From Prevotella sp. E15-22 (GTDB taxonomy: Bacteria > Bacteroidota > Bacteroidia > Bacteroidales > Bacteroidaceae), in NCBI RefSeq assembly GCF_023204875.1, contig NZ_CP096247.1:1178001-1242000 (forward strand): a stretch of DNA of 64,000 bases, read 5' to 3'. Position numbers and translations under genes: made by a program. Numbering within the stretch: the first letter of the stretch is position 1; each line of letters starts with the position of its first letter. This document shows, one piece after another, positions 15,735-23,992 of the stretch. Below the pieces are notes generated by a model that was given only the letters and a program-made list of their open reading frames with translations, ran no database searches and was not told the origin of the DNA.

Positions 15735-15765
15735 TTTGGTGGTTCAGAAAAAAGTAGTACCTTTG
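15735..15765 (+). promoter_or_regulatory. Promoter of the tRNA cluster
   Basis: TTTG (15735-15738), 19 bp, then TACCTTTG (15758-15765), about 42 nt before the first tRNA. This is a textbook Bacteroidetes pair. Confidence 0.8.
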
Positions 15766-15807
15766 CATCCGCAATCGAGAGAGATGCACTTTGAACAGAA
15801 GTTTTCT

Positions 15808-15880
15808 GCGGAAATAGCTCAGTTGGTAGAGCACAACCTTGCCAAGGTTGGGGTCGCGGGTCCGAGTCCCGTTTTCCGCT
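15808..15880 (+). tRNA. tRNA-Gly (GCC)
   Basis: 73 nt. The acceptor pairs GCGGAAA with TTTCCGC, the discriminator is T, and the anticodon GCC sits at 15841-15843. It is identical to the fourth tRNA of the cluster at 16157. CCA is not encoded. Confidence 0.97.
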
Positions 15881-15928
15881 CACAGATTGAACAAAAAGAG
15901 AGATTAAGGAAGGCCTTAATCATAAAAT

Positions 15929-16010
15929 GCCCAGGTGGCGGAATTGGTAGACGCGCACGTTTCAGGTGCGTGTGCCGCGAGGCGTGCAGGTTCGAGTCCT
16001 GTTCTGGGCA
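15929..16010 (+). tRNA. tRNA-Leu (CAG)
   Basis: 82 nt. The acceptor pairs GCCCAGG with CTGGGC, the D arm is of Leu type (TGGCGGAATTGGTAGACGC), the anticodon CAG is at 15963-15965, and there is a long variable arm (TGCCGCGAGGCGT). Confidence 0.96.
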
Positions 16011-16038
16011 CTCTTTTTTTCAATATGTAAAATGTGTT

Positions 16039-16122
16039 GGAGAGGTGGCGGAATTGGTAGACGCGCTACTTTGAGGGGGTAGTGTCAATTGCGACGTGGG
16101 AGTTCGAGTCTCCTCCTCTTCA
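16039..16122 (+). tRNA. tRNA-Leu (GAG)
   Basis: 84 nt. The acceptor pairs GGAGAGG with CCTCTTC (one G-U pair), the anticodon GAG is at 16073-16075, and there is a long variable arm of class II type. Confidence 0.95.
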
Positions 16123-16156
16123 CCTCTTTTTTTTTGATTATTTTTTGATAAGAATT

Positions 16157-16229
16157 GCGGAAATAGCTCAGTTGGTAGAGCACAACCTTGCCAAGGTTGG
16201 GGTCGCGGGTCCGAGTCCCGTTTTCCGCT
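16157..16229 (+). tRNA. tRNA-Gly (GCC), second copy
   Basis: 73 nt, identical in sequence to the tRNA at 15808-15880. A TTTTTTTT run follows directly and may end the cluster transcript. Confidence 0.97.
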
Positions 16230-16270
16230 CTTTTTTTTATTTTAGGAAACACAACCTTTTTCTCATAAAA

Positions 16271-16828
16271 ATGAATTTATACTTAAGATACTTTGACAAC
16301 GAGACACTTGTTTCGAATGTAGAAGAAGCTCTGGATTTTTTGAGTAACATTAACGAAATAGGCATGAACCCTGTTTTGGAGGCTGATATTCGTGACTATG
16401 TGGCAAGTGATGTGCTCTATCCTAAACGCTATAAAATTCGTCCACGTGTATATTTCATTATCATAAAGACTGAAGCGCCCACCATGCTCGACTTTAAGGA
16501 GAAGCGTGCTGTTCGTCCCAGTGAGGGGGCCGAGGCTAAGAATCATGCGGCTTCGCCCGTTATCATGCGACTGAACGAGGAGCGTGATGGCTGGTATGAG
16601 GGTTCTATCGACTTTAAGCGTGTGCTGATGGTACCTGGCACGGGCAAGTTCCAGTATCGCGATACGCATTTCGTGGCTCAGGTGCGTGCCTTCTCTGGCC
16701 TGGATTGCTATAATCGCATTGTGGAGCACTTGCGCCAGCGTGTGGACGAGCGCAGTCAGTTCCCCTCGGCCAAAGGTAAGAACTTTAAGTTTGTCTTCTT
16801 GGGTAAAGCTAAGAAGGTGATGAAATAA
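16271..16828 (+). CDS. Conserved hypothetical protein
   Basis: 185 aa from ATG 16271, which lies 41 nt after the last tRNA; any earlier start would read through the tRNA. It is soluble with no signal peptide. Visible features are an acidic N-terminal helix (VEEALDFLSNI), a basic strand region (YKIRPRVYFIIIKTEAP) and SPVIMRLNEERDGWYEG. I do not recognise the family. It stands at the head of the ssb-gldE run, 24 nt before ssb, so a household role is likely. Confidence 0.75.
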   Translation: MNLYLRYFDNETLVSNVEEALDFLSNINEIGMNPVLEADIRDYVASDVLYPKRYKIRPRVYFIIIKTEAPTMLDFKEKRAVRPSEGAEAKNHAASPVIMRLNEERDGWYEGSIDFKRVLMVPGTGKFQYRDTHFVAQVRAFSGLDCYNRIVEHLRQRVDERSQFPSAKGKNFKFVFLGKAKKVMK

Positions 16829-16852
16829 TCGTGTAATGACGGTATCTGGAAA

Positions 16853-17194
16853 ATGAATAAGGTGATGTTGATTGGCAATGTGGGTAAGGATCCCGAGGTG
16901 CGCTATGTGGACCAGGGACAGCCTGTGGCTCGTTTGTCGTTGGCAACAACCGAACGCGGATACACATTGCAGAACGGAACGCAGGTGCCCGACCGTACGG
17001 AGTGGCACAGTGTAATCTGCTGGCATAAGTTGGCCGAGATTGTGGAGCGTTTCGTGCATAAGGGTGACAAACTTTATATTGAAGGGCGTATTCATTATGC
17101 GTCGTACGACGACAAGCAGGGAAAACGCCAGTACTATACGGAAATTTGGGCTGACAATATAGAATTGCTGACGCCACGTCAGCAGACAACATAA
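16853..17194 (+). CDS. ssb: Single-stranded DNA-binding protein
   Basis: 113 aa, one OB fold: MNKVMLIGNVGKDPEVRY, WHSVICWHKLAEIVERFV, GDKLYIEGRIHY and YTEIWADNIELL. It coats single-stranded DNA in replication and repair. It is short: the acidic C-terminal tail ending in DDDIPF, which recruits partner proteins in other bacteria, is missing (it ends RQQTT). This short form is common in Bacteroidales beside gldE. gldE starts 3 nt downstream. Confidence 0.94.
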   Translation: MNKVMLIGNVGKDPEVRYVDQGQPVARLSLATTERGYTLQNGTQVPDRTEWHSVICWHKLAEIVERFVHKGDKLYIEGRIHYASYDDKQGKRQYYTEIWADNIELLTPRQQTT

Positions 17195-17197
17195 AAA

Positions 17198-18508
17198 ATG
17201 GACTATCTCCAAGAAGTGTTATCTGGGGTTCAGGTGAACCCAATTGGTTTTGGTGAAATGCTTTCGGCAGTGTTGGCGTGCTTGCTACTGCTGGCTTCTG
17301 GGTTTGCTTCGGGTTCTGAGATTGCTTTTTTCTCTCTTTCTCCCAGTCATCTGAACGAGTTGGATGACGAGAAAAACAAGGTTGACCGTAAAATCAAGTT
17401 CTTGCGCGAGGATTCTGAGCGTACGTTGGCCACGATTCTGATTACCAACAATCTGATTAATGTGACCATCATCATGCTGTGCAACTATTTCTTCGCCTCT
17501 GTATTGGATTTTGGCGAGGTGAAATGGCTGGAGTTTGTGGTGATCACGGTGCTGCTCACGTTCTTGCTGCTGCTGTTTGGCGAGATTATGCCAAAGATTT
17601 ATTGCGGACAGCATGCGTTGAAGGCGTGCCGATGGTTTGCACCCACCATCATGCTGCTGCGCAAGTTGTTCTATCCCTTGTCGAGCATCTTGATTCGCTC
17701 TGGGGCCCTGGCCGAAAAGGTGGTGCGCAAAGAGAACCACGTGTTGAGCGTGGACGACCTGGAGCAGGCTCTGGAACTGACCGATAAGGAGGAACTGAAG
17801 GAGGAACAGAATATGCTGGAGGGCATCGTGCGCTTTGGCGACGAGACGGCCAAGGAGGTGATGACCAGCCGTCAGGACATTGTGGACCTGGACTTCCGTT
17901 CGACGTTCCCTGAGGTGATCCAGTGTATCGTGGAGAATAACTACTCGCGTATTCCTGTGTATCAGGATTCTGCCGACAATATTCGTGGCATCTTGTATAT
18001 CAAGGACTTGCTGCCGCATCTGGGCAAACCGGCCTCGTTCCGCTGGCAGTCGCTTATACGTCCGCCGTATTTCGTGCCTGAGACGAAGAAGATTGACGAT
18101 TTGCTGCGCGACTTCCAGGAGAACAAGGTGCACATTGCCATTGTGGTGGATGAGTTTGGTGGCACCAGTGGTCTGATTACGCTTGAGGATATCCTGGAGG
18201 AGATTGTGGGCGAAATCAATGACGAATATGACGAGGAGGAGAAGAACTTTGTTCGTGTGAATGCGAATACTTATATCTTCGAAGGCAAAACGCTGTTGTC
18301 TGATTTCTATAAGATTCTGAAACTGGACGATGAGGTGTTTAAAGAGGTGGAGGGCGATGCCGATACGCTGGCAGGACTGCTGCTGGAGTTGAAGGGCGAC
18401 TTTCCAAGTGAGCACGAACGCATAGAATATGGGCAGTTTAAGTTCGAGATCGTGGAACTGGACGGCCATCGTATTTCTAAGATTAAGGTGATTTTGAAGC
18501 AGAGCTAA
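17198..18508 (+). CDS. gldE: GldE-type CNNM/CorC membrane protein
   Basis: 436 aa. The N-terminal ~190 residues hold four hydrophobic segments (CNNM/DUF21 domain, with SGSEIAFFSLSPSHL). Two CBS domains follow at about 205-330 (VMTSRQDIVDLD, then IVVDEFGGTSGLITLEDILEEI), then a CorC/HlyC C-terminal domain. The family includes Mg2+/Co2+ export proteins; in flavobacteria GldE supports gliding motility. The ssb-gldE order is typical of Bacteroidetes. Transport substrate unknown. Confidence 0.92.
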   Translation: MDYLQEVLSGVQVNPIGFGEMLSAVLACLLLLASGFASGSEIAFFSLSPSHLNELDDEKNKVDRKIKFLREDSERTLATILITNNLINVTIIMLCNYFFASVLDFGEVKWLEFVVITVLLTFLLLLFGEIMPKIYCGQHALKACRWFAPTIMLLRKLFYPLSSILIRSGALAEKVVRKENHVLSVDDLEQALELTDKEELKEEQNMLEGIVRFGDETAKEVMTSRQDIVDLDFRSTFPEVIQCIVENNYSRIPVYQDSADNIRGILYIKDLLPHLGKPASFRWQSLIRPPYFVPETKKIDDLLRDFQENKVHIAIVVDEFGGTSGLITLEDILEEIVGEINDEYDEEEKNFVRVNANTYIFEGKTLLSDFYKILKLDDEVFKEVEGDADTLAGLLLELKGDFPSEHERIEYGQFKFEIVELDGHRISKIKVILKQS

Positions 18509-18509
18509 C

Positions 18510-19295
18510 ATGAAGAAACTGACGATATTTCTCACTATACTGTTTTGTTTTGTGGCCGTGGTGGACACTGGCGCAAAAACGCGTAAGAGAACCAGAAAAC
18601 GTGCTCGCACCACGCGTGTGGTGAAAAAAAAGAAGCGCGTGGTGCCTCCAACGATTCATGAGAATCCTTACTTGGTGTGCGAGGATACGTGCACGCATGT
18701 GCATGGCATCGACATGAGTCACTATCAGGGTGAGGTGTTCTGGGAGACGGTAGGCGAGAAAACGAAGATGGCTTATGTTTATCTGAAGGCGACGGAGGGT
18801 GGCGATCGTATTGACTCGCAGTATGAGCGCAATATTGACCTGGCACATCGTCATGGCTTGATGGTGGGCTCGTATCACTTCTTTCGTCCCAAGGCCGACC
18901 TGCAGTTGCAGCTGGAGAACTTCACCACGCAGTGTCTGCCTGGTGAGCAGGACTTGATTCCTATGCTCGACGTGGAGACGACGGGCAGTCTGCCTACGGA
19001 GGAGTTCTGCGACTCGCTGCATAAGTTTCTGGATATGCTGGAGGAGGTTTATCATCAGAAACCGCTGGTGTATACTGGCCGCAACTTCTATAATAAGTAT
19101 CTGGTGGGCGAGTTGGACGACTATCAGTTGATGGTGGCTATGTATGCCGATGAGCCGCCTGTGCTGGCCGACGACCGTGACTATACTATCTGGCAGTATA
19201 CCTGCAAGGGGCGTATCCAGGGTGTGAGTGGCATGGTGGATAAGAGTTGCTTGATGGGGGGCCATACTTTGAACGATTTGCGTTTTATTCATTAA
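18510..19295 (+). CDS. GH25 lysozyme-like secreted protein
   Basis: 261 aa. An N-terminal signal segment (LTIFLTILFCFVAVVDTGA) is followed by a strongly basic stretch (KTRKRTRKRARTTR). The catalytic domain has the GH25 marks HGIDMSHYQG (start), YLKATEGG, GSYHFF and MLDVETTG (acidic catalytic residue), so it probably cuts peptidoglycan between MurNAc and GlcNAc. It begins 1 nt after gldE. The last gene of the operon follows 12 nt later. Confidence 0.92.
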   Translation: MKKLTIFLTILFCFVAVVDTGAKTRKRTRKRARTTRVVKKKKRVVPPTIHENPYLVCEDTCTHVHGIDMSHYQGEVFWETVGEKTKMAYVYLKATEGGDRIDSQYERNIDLAHRHGLMVGSYHFFRPKADLQLQLENFTTQCLPGEQDLIPMLDVETTGSLPTEEFCDSLHKFLDMLEEVYHQKPLVYTGRNFYNKYLVGELDDYQLMVAMYADEPPVLADDRDYTIWQYTCKGRIQGVSGMVDKSCLMGGHTLNDLRFIH

Positions 19296-19307
19296 TATCA
19301 TCCCACA

Positions 19308-19706
19308 ATGAATAAATCATCGCTTATTGTATCTGTTGTTATTGCCCTGCTGGGCATCTTTGTGGGCCTTTATTTTGCCAAGAATGCTAACGATGAGCTG
19401 ATGGCTTATCGTGCTGAGCAGCAGGATGTGCTGCTGAGGGAGCAGAACGAGATAGGGGAGAAGGCGGAGTTGGCATCGGTGACGGTAGACACGGATTCCT
19501 TAGATTGGTTGATGACGCTGACAGAGAATACGGCAAGGGCTTATCGTGACTATCTGGAACAGCATGCTGACGGAAAGCATGTGAATGAGGCGCGTGAGAT
19601 TCTGTTGACCATTGCCAGCAGAATGGAGCAGCGTGCCGTGGTATCGGAGGTGTCGGAGGAAAAAGATAGTGTCGAACACGTTGAGGTGTCCGACACTATA
19701 CAATAA
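19308..19706 (+). CDS. Single-pass membrane protein of unknown function
   Basis: 132 aa. One N-terminal membrane segment (SLIVSVVIALLGIFVGLYFA) is followed by an acidic, helical, probably periplasmic domain (NDELMAYRAEQQDVLLREQNE). I do not recognise the family. It lies 12 nt behind the GH25 gene and closes the ssb-gldE operon; a link to envelope maintenance is only inferred from that position. Confidence 0.7.
   Translation: MNKSSLIVSVVIALLGIFVGLYFAKNANDELMAYRAEQQDVLLREQNEIGEKAELASVTVDTDSLDWLMTLTENTARAYRDYLEQHADGKHVNEAREILLTIASRMEQRAVVSEVSEEKDSVEHVEVSDTIQ
19666..19699. terminator. Weak hairpin between convergent genes
   Basis: A 9-bp perfect stem (ATAGTGTCG with CGACACTAT) has inner ACAC/GTGT pairing and overlaps the end of the 19308 gene. 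It has no T-run on either side, so it is only a possible terminator for this operon and for ilvC. Confidence 0.35.
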
Positions 19707-19723
19707 TAATATTTCAGTTGTTC

Positions 19724-20773
19724 TTAGTCTTCCTGATTCTCAGGGCGCAACTTGCGGACGGTCTCGCCTGCACGCCACATCTCCTGGTTGCGCATGGCCT
19801 CGAGTTCCTTCTCGAGTCCGGCACGATAGTCGGGCTTTGAGTTGGCATCGATGGTGATCTGTGCCTCGTTGCCAGTCTTAACTGAGTAGTAGAGCCACTC
19901 CATGACGGGCTTGATGGCGTCGTGGAAACGGGGAGCCCAGTCCAATGCACCACGCTGAGCGGTGGTAGAGCAGTTGGCATACATCCAGTCCATACCCTTG
20001 TCGCCAAAGAGGGGGCCAAGGCTCTGGGTGAGCTCCTCAACGGTCTCGTTGAAGGCCTCTGAGGGGGTGTGGCCGTTCTCGCGCAGCACCTCATATTGTG
20101 CCAACAGCAGTCCCTGAATGGCTCCCATCAGTGAGCCACGCTCGCCAGTGAGGTCTGAGGTGGCCTCGCGCTGGAAGGTTGTCTCGAACAGGTAGCCTGC
20201 ACCAATACCGATACCAAAGGCCAGTGTCTTCTCCTTGGCCTTGCCTGAAGCATCCTGATAGACAGCATATGAGCAGTTCAGACCACGACCCTCGCAGAAC
20301 ATGGTGCGAAGCGATGTGCCAGAACCCTTAGGAGCAACCATGATTACATCGACATCCTTGGGAGGAACAACGCCTGTGCGGTCGCTCCAGTTGATGGCGA
20401 AGCCGTGACTGTAGTACAGGGTCTTGCCAGGCTTCAGATATTGCTTGATGGTGGGCCACTGCTGCATCTGACCAGCATCAGAGAGAAGCATGCAGAGGAT
20501 GGTGCCTTTCTCGGCTGCCTCTTCGATTGAGAAAAGGGTCTTGCCAGGTACCCAGCCATCGGCTACGGCCTTGTCGTAGGTCTTGCCCTGACGCTGACCA
20601 ACGATGACATTAAAGCCATTGTCGCGCAGGTTGCAGGCCTGTCCTGGACCTTGCACACCATAGCCAATAACGGCGATTACTTCATCTTTCAATACTTCAC
20701 GTGCTTTCTCGAGTGAGAACTCTTTGCTGGTGACAACTGTCTCAATAACGCCACCAAAATTCATTTGTGCCAT
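19724..20773 (-). CDS. ilvC: Ketol-acid reductoisomerase
   Basis: 349 aa. It converts acetolactate or acetohydroxybutyrate to the dihydroxy acid with NADPH, step 2 of valine/isoleucine synthesis. The cofactor fold is GYGVQGPGQACNLRDNG (near 38-54) with the binding-loop residues GQRQGK. The Mg2+ and substrate residues are in QREATSDLTGERG and EELTQSL. Unlike the rest of the ilv genes it has its own promoter (20927-20958) and a leader of ~130 nt. It is the last gene of the minus-strand ilv block. Confidence 0.96.
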   Translation of the reverse strand: MAQMNFGGVIETVVTSKEFSLEKAREVLKDEVIAVIGYGVQGPGQACNLRDNGFNVIVGQRQGKTYDKAVADGWVPGKTLFSIEEAAEKGTILCMLLSDAGQMQQWPTIKQYLKPGKTLYYSHGFAINWSDRTGVVPPKDVDVIMVAPKGSGTSLRTMFCEGRGLNCSYAVYQDASGKAKEKTLAFGIGIGAGYLFETTFQREATSDLTGERGSLMGAIQGLLLAQYEVLRENGHTPSEAFNETVEELTQSLGPLFGDKGMDWMYANCSTTAQRGALDWAPRFHDAIKPVMEWLYYSVKTGNEAQITIDANSKPDYRAGLEKELEAMRNQEMWRAGETVRKLRPENQED

Positions 20774-20926
20774 AATAGCATTTGTTTTTAAATGTTCGAC
20801 TTGTCCCTATGAACTATGCCAGCCCTACTCGAGAACCGGACGTTTGGTGATGACCACCGCCTTCTGATGAGTCCATTCGCTTCCTACACGAGGGAGTGAC
20901 GGGGGATTGATTCTAATAATTTTGTG

Positions 20927-20958
20927 CAAAGGTAACAAATTGAAAGCAAATAACCAAA
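20927..20958 (-). promoter_or_regulatory. ilvC promoter and long leader
   Basis: On the minus strand there is TTTG, 20 bp, then TACCTTTG (complement of 20927-20934). About 150 nt separate it from the ilvC ATG. The only small frame in the leader (20 codons from MDSSEGGG) is not rich in Leu/Ile/Val, so a classic attenuator peptide is not supported. Confidence 0.7.
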
Positions 20959-20971
20959 TATTCTTTCAACT

Positions 20972-21712
20972 TTATAGGAATTTCACCTTACTTCTGCAGC
21001 ATTCGGTACCATCGGTACGAACGATACGTACACAAAATTCGTTCTCGCCGGTCTCCTCGCGATAGAAAGATAGCTTGTCGCCAGCATGTGATTCTGCCAC
21101 ATAGGCTATCTCGAAGCGCTGGATGCGATGGGCTTTATACCAGTCGATTGACCAGAGGTCAAGCACGTGCTCTATATATTTCACGGAGTTGATGTGGCCG
21201 TTGATGTCCACATCATTATAATAGGTGTCGATGGCGTGGACAAACTCTGCATTGTCTGACATCTTCACGCGACCGCCCTTATCGATGGGGCAGGGCTTCT
21301 CGGCCTCAATCCATTCGTTGATGGCGCCGTCTTTGATGGACAGGATGTCGCAGGGTTGGCGTGAGTCGGTGTCGATCATGGCCCAGACGCTGCGTCCGTA
21401 GCCATACACCTTGCCATTGTCGTCAGTTACGGCGAAGTTACGCTGGGTGAAGAAGCGCATGGCGTTTTCAACCCATGTCTCAACATTGAACTTGGTATAC
21501 TGTTCTGGCATCTCGTTCACCTCGATAGCGAGGCGTGAGAGTACCCACGAACGCTTGATGGTCATGAGATATTTCATGCCAAAGCCACGATCGGTGCTGT
21601 GAAAGTCGGCTGCGTTCAACAGGTGGTTGCCCAGATGTCCCATAAAGAGTCGGCCACTGAAATCACAGTGAAAGGGCTCGGCCAGGAATTGATATTTTCC
21701 TACTTTTTCCAT
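20972..21712 (-). CDS. Acyl-ACP thioesterase
   Basis: 246 aa, a double hot-dog acyl-ACP thioesterase that frees fatty acids from acyl carrier protein. Visible motifs are GHLGNHLLNAAD, WVLSRLAIEVNEMP and the second hot-dog NDVDINGHINSVKYIEH, which carries the catalytic Asn/His type residues. It lies between ilvN (12 nt upstream) and ilvC, inside the branched-chain amino acid block. This suggests a link to branched-chain acyl groups, which Bacteroidales use in their lipids; that is an inference from position. Confidence 0.9.
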   Translation of the reverse strand: MEKVGKYQFLAEPFHCDFSGRLFMGHLGNHLLNAADFHSTDRGFGMKYLMTIKRSWVLSRLAIEVNEMPEQYTKFNVETWVENAMRFFTQRNFAVTDDNGKVYGYGRSVWAMIDTDSRQPCDILSIKDGAINEWIEAEKPCPIDKGGRVKMSDNAEFVHAIDTYYNDVDINGHINSVKYIEHVLDLWSIDWYKAHRIQRFEIAYVAESHAGDKLSFYREETGENEFCVRIVRTDGTECCRSKVKFL

Positions 21713-21724
21713 AATATGTGTTTC

Positions 21725-22264
21725 TTATTTTTTTTCGCGCTCCTCAAGGAAGGCGCTTACTTGCTCCTGAGTACCACGTGTCACGGCAATACGACCAGAA
21801 CGGGTGTACTGCAGCACACAATCGAAGGCGTCGAGCGCACGGAAGAGTTCGATGATGTCGTCTGTCTGGCCACTCTTCATCACGATGGTGTAGGTGGGGT
21901 TCACCTCGGTTATCGTGGCATCATAGCGGCGTACTGTGCGCGATATCTCTGGGTTGGCCAGCACTTTATCTGTCGACAGTTTATAAAGACCGGCTTCACG
22001 GATAAACAGCTGGTCGTCTGTGAAGTAGTTGGCCTTGATAACGTCTATCTTCTTCTCTATCTGGCGTGTGATCTTGTTAATCTGGTCTTCGTTGCTCCAG
22101 GCTGTAATGGTGTATTTGTGTACACCAGGGATACTTGATGCCGACACGTTGAGACTCTCAATGTTGACCTGACGACGGGTGAACACAGCTGTAATCTGGT
22201 TCAAGATACCTGCCACGTTTTCTGAGTAAACGAGGAGGGTATATAATTTCGTATTCTCCTTCAT
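21725..22264 (-). CDS. ilvN: Acetolactate synthase, regulatory subunit
   Basis: 179 aa with an ACT domain at the N-terminus (YTLLVYSENVAGILNQITAVFTRRQVNIESL), the site of valine feedback binding in this family, and a C-terminal domain ending in a basic tail. It lies 17 nt after ilvB and should form the holoenzyme with it. Confidence 0.94.
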   Translation of the reverse strand: MKENTKLYTLLVYSENVAGILNQITAVFTRRQVNIESLNVSASSIPGVHKYTITAWSNEDQINKITRQIEKKIDVIKANYFTDDQLFIREAGLYKLSTDKVLANPEISRTVRRYDATITEVNPTYTIVMKSGQTDDIIELFRALDAFDCVLQYTRSGRIAVTRGTQEQVSAFLEEREKK

Positions 22265-22281
22265 ACTTCTAACTTCTTACT

Positions 22282-23988
22282 TCATACTTCCAATTGCATC
22301 TTGTCCACATCCATGCCTGGAGGCGTCATGGGCAGTACGTTGTCCTCCTCCATAATGGCGCATTCCAGAATGAATGGTCCATCGGTGCTGAGCATCTTCT
22401 CGATGGCAGCGCTCAGGTCTTTACGCTCGACGACTGCCTGATAGGGGATGCCATAGCCCTGGGCAATGGCTTCATAGCAGGGGTTCATCATCTTGGTGAA
22501 CGACTTGCGGCGAAGCCAGAACATGTCCTGCCATTGGCGTACGTTGCCCAGATAGTTGTTGTTCATCAGAATCATCTTTACTGGGGCCTTCTGTTCCATG
22601 ATGGTGCCCAACTCCTGGATGTTCATCTGGAAACCACCATCGCCCATGAAGCAGCAGATGGTGCGTTGTGGGGCGCCAAAGGTGGCACCGATAGCTGCCG
22701 GCATGCCGTAGCCCATGGTACCCAGTCCGCCACTGGTGCAGATGCTGCGCTTGTGGTGATATTTGAAATAGCGCGTAGCAAAGAGCTGGTTCTGACCAAC
22801 GTCTGTTACCAAGACGGCATCATCGGCAGCCTGTTCTGCCACGGCGTTGACCACCTCGCCCATGAGTAGCGGACCCTCTTTGGGGTGGATGGCTGGCTCG
22901 ATGACCTTGGTGCGTTCTTTCTCGTCGAGTGGTTTGAACGATGCGCGCCATTCCTCGTGATGATTCTTATTGATGAGTGAGGTGAGGGCTGGCAGCGACT
23001 CCTTACAGTCGGCTACAACAGCCACATGGGTCTTCACGTTCTTGTCAATCTCACTTCGGTCGATATCCAGATGGATAATCTTCGCCTGTTTGGCATAGGT
23101 CTTCAGATTGCCTGTGACACGGTCGCTGAAGCGCATGCCGATGGCGATGAGTACGTCGCACTCCTGTTCCTTCAGGTTGACGGCATAGTTGCCATGCATG
23201 CCCAGCATACCCACGTTCAGAGGATGGTTTGAGGGAAGGGCTGATAGACCCAGCATGGTGCGTCCGGCAGGGATGTCGGCCTTCTCGAGGAATGCTTTCA
23301 GTTCTTCCTGCGCATTGCCCAGTTCCACGCCTTGTCCTACAAGGGCTAAGGGACGCTTGGCATTGTTAATCAGCTCGGCTGCCTGACGAACAGCCTCATT
23401 GTCAAGTTTGGGGTAGGGCACATACGAGCGTACGAAGTCGACCTTCTTTGGCTCCCAGTCAATCTCCTCTACTTGTGCGTTCTTGGGGAAGTCGAGAACA
23501 ACAGGACCAGGACGACCAGTACGGGCGATATAGAAGGCACGACTGACGGCCCATGCTACATCCTCAGCGTGACGAATCTGGTATGACCACTTTGAGATGG
23601 GTTGAGCCAAGCCCACGAGGTCCACCTCCTGGAAGGCATCCGTGCCCAGGGCTGTGATGGGTACCTGACCTGCGATAACGACGATAGGGGTAGAGTCGAG
23701 CATGGCATCGGCAATGCCCGTCAACGTATTGGTGACACCAGGACCACTGGTCACCAAGGCAACACCCACCTGGCCAGAGACGCGAGCATAGCCCTCGGCT
23801 GCATGTGTGGCGCCTTGTTCGTGGCGCACCAGAATATGGTCAAAGCATTTCTTCTCTCCTCGTGTGTAGTCGTAGAGCGCATCATAGGTGGGCATAATAC
23901 TGCCTCCTGGATAGCCGAAGATGGTTTTCACGCCTTCGGCCTGTAATGCGCGCATCAGAGCTTTTGCTCCTGTTATTCTGTCTTTCAT
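22282..23988 (-). CDS. ilvB: Acetolactate synthase, catalytic subunit
   Basis: 568 aa. It is a thiamine-diphosphate enzyme that joins two pyruvates, or pyruvate and oxobutyrate. The N-terminal catalytic Glu lies in LVRHEQGATHAAEGYARVSG, the FAD-fold domain is in the middle, and the TPP/Mg motif GDGGFQMNIQELGT is near 443-456 with NNNYLGNVRQWQ after it. It follows ilvD by 4 nt and precedes ilvN by 17 nt. Confidence 0.97.
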   Translation of the reverse strand: MKDRITGAKALMRALQAEGVKTIFGYPGGSIMPTYDALYDYTRGEKKCFDHILVRHEQGATHAAEGYARVSGQVGVALVTSGPGVTNTLTGIADAMLDSTPIVVIAGQVPITALGTDAFQEVDLVGLAQPISKWSYQIRHAEDVAWAVSRAFYIARTGRPGPVVLDFPKNAQVEEIDWEPKKVDFVRSYVPYPKLDNEAVRQAAELINNAKRPLALVGQGVELGNAQEELKAFLEKADIPAGRTMLGLSALPSNHPLNVGMLGMHGNYAVNLKEQECDVLIAIGMRFSDRVTGNLKTYAKQAKIIHLDIDRSEIDKNVKTHVAVVADCKESLPALTSLINKNHHEEWRASFKPLDEKERTKVIEPAIHPKEGPLLMGEVVNAVAEQAADDAVLVTDVGQNQLFATRYFKYHHKRSICTSGGLGTMGYGMPAAIGATFGAPQRTICCFMGDGGFQMNIQELGTIMEQKAPVKMILMNNNYLGNVRQWQDMFWLRRKSFTKMMNPCYEAIAQGYGIPYQAVVERKDLSAAIEKMLSTDGPFILECAIMEEDNVLPMTPPGMDVDKMQLEV

Positions 23989-23992
23989 CTTC

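Noticed and set aside
15736..16270. Open frames running across the tRNA genes, one joining the 16271 gene
   Set aside because: They translate tRNA sequence and lie after the tRNA promoter; the real gene starts at ATG 16271.
17285..18613. Long minus-strand open frame (442 codons) opposite gldE
   Set aside because: It is the shadow of a codon-biased gene. It gives a low-complexity His/Gln-rich product and has no promoter or neighbours.
18483..19301. Minus-strand open frame opposite the GH25 gene
   Set aside because: Same reason: GH25 motifs on the plus strand are clear and the opposite frame has no recognisable feature.
20774..20926. Leader-peptide attenuator or riboswitch in front of ilvC
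   Set aside because: The only small frame lacks Leu/Ile/Val clusters and I see no terminator/antiterminator pair or known aptamer.
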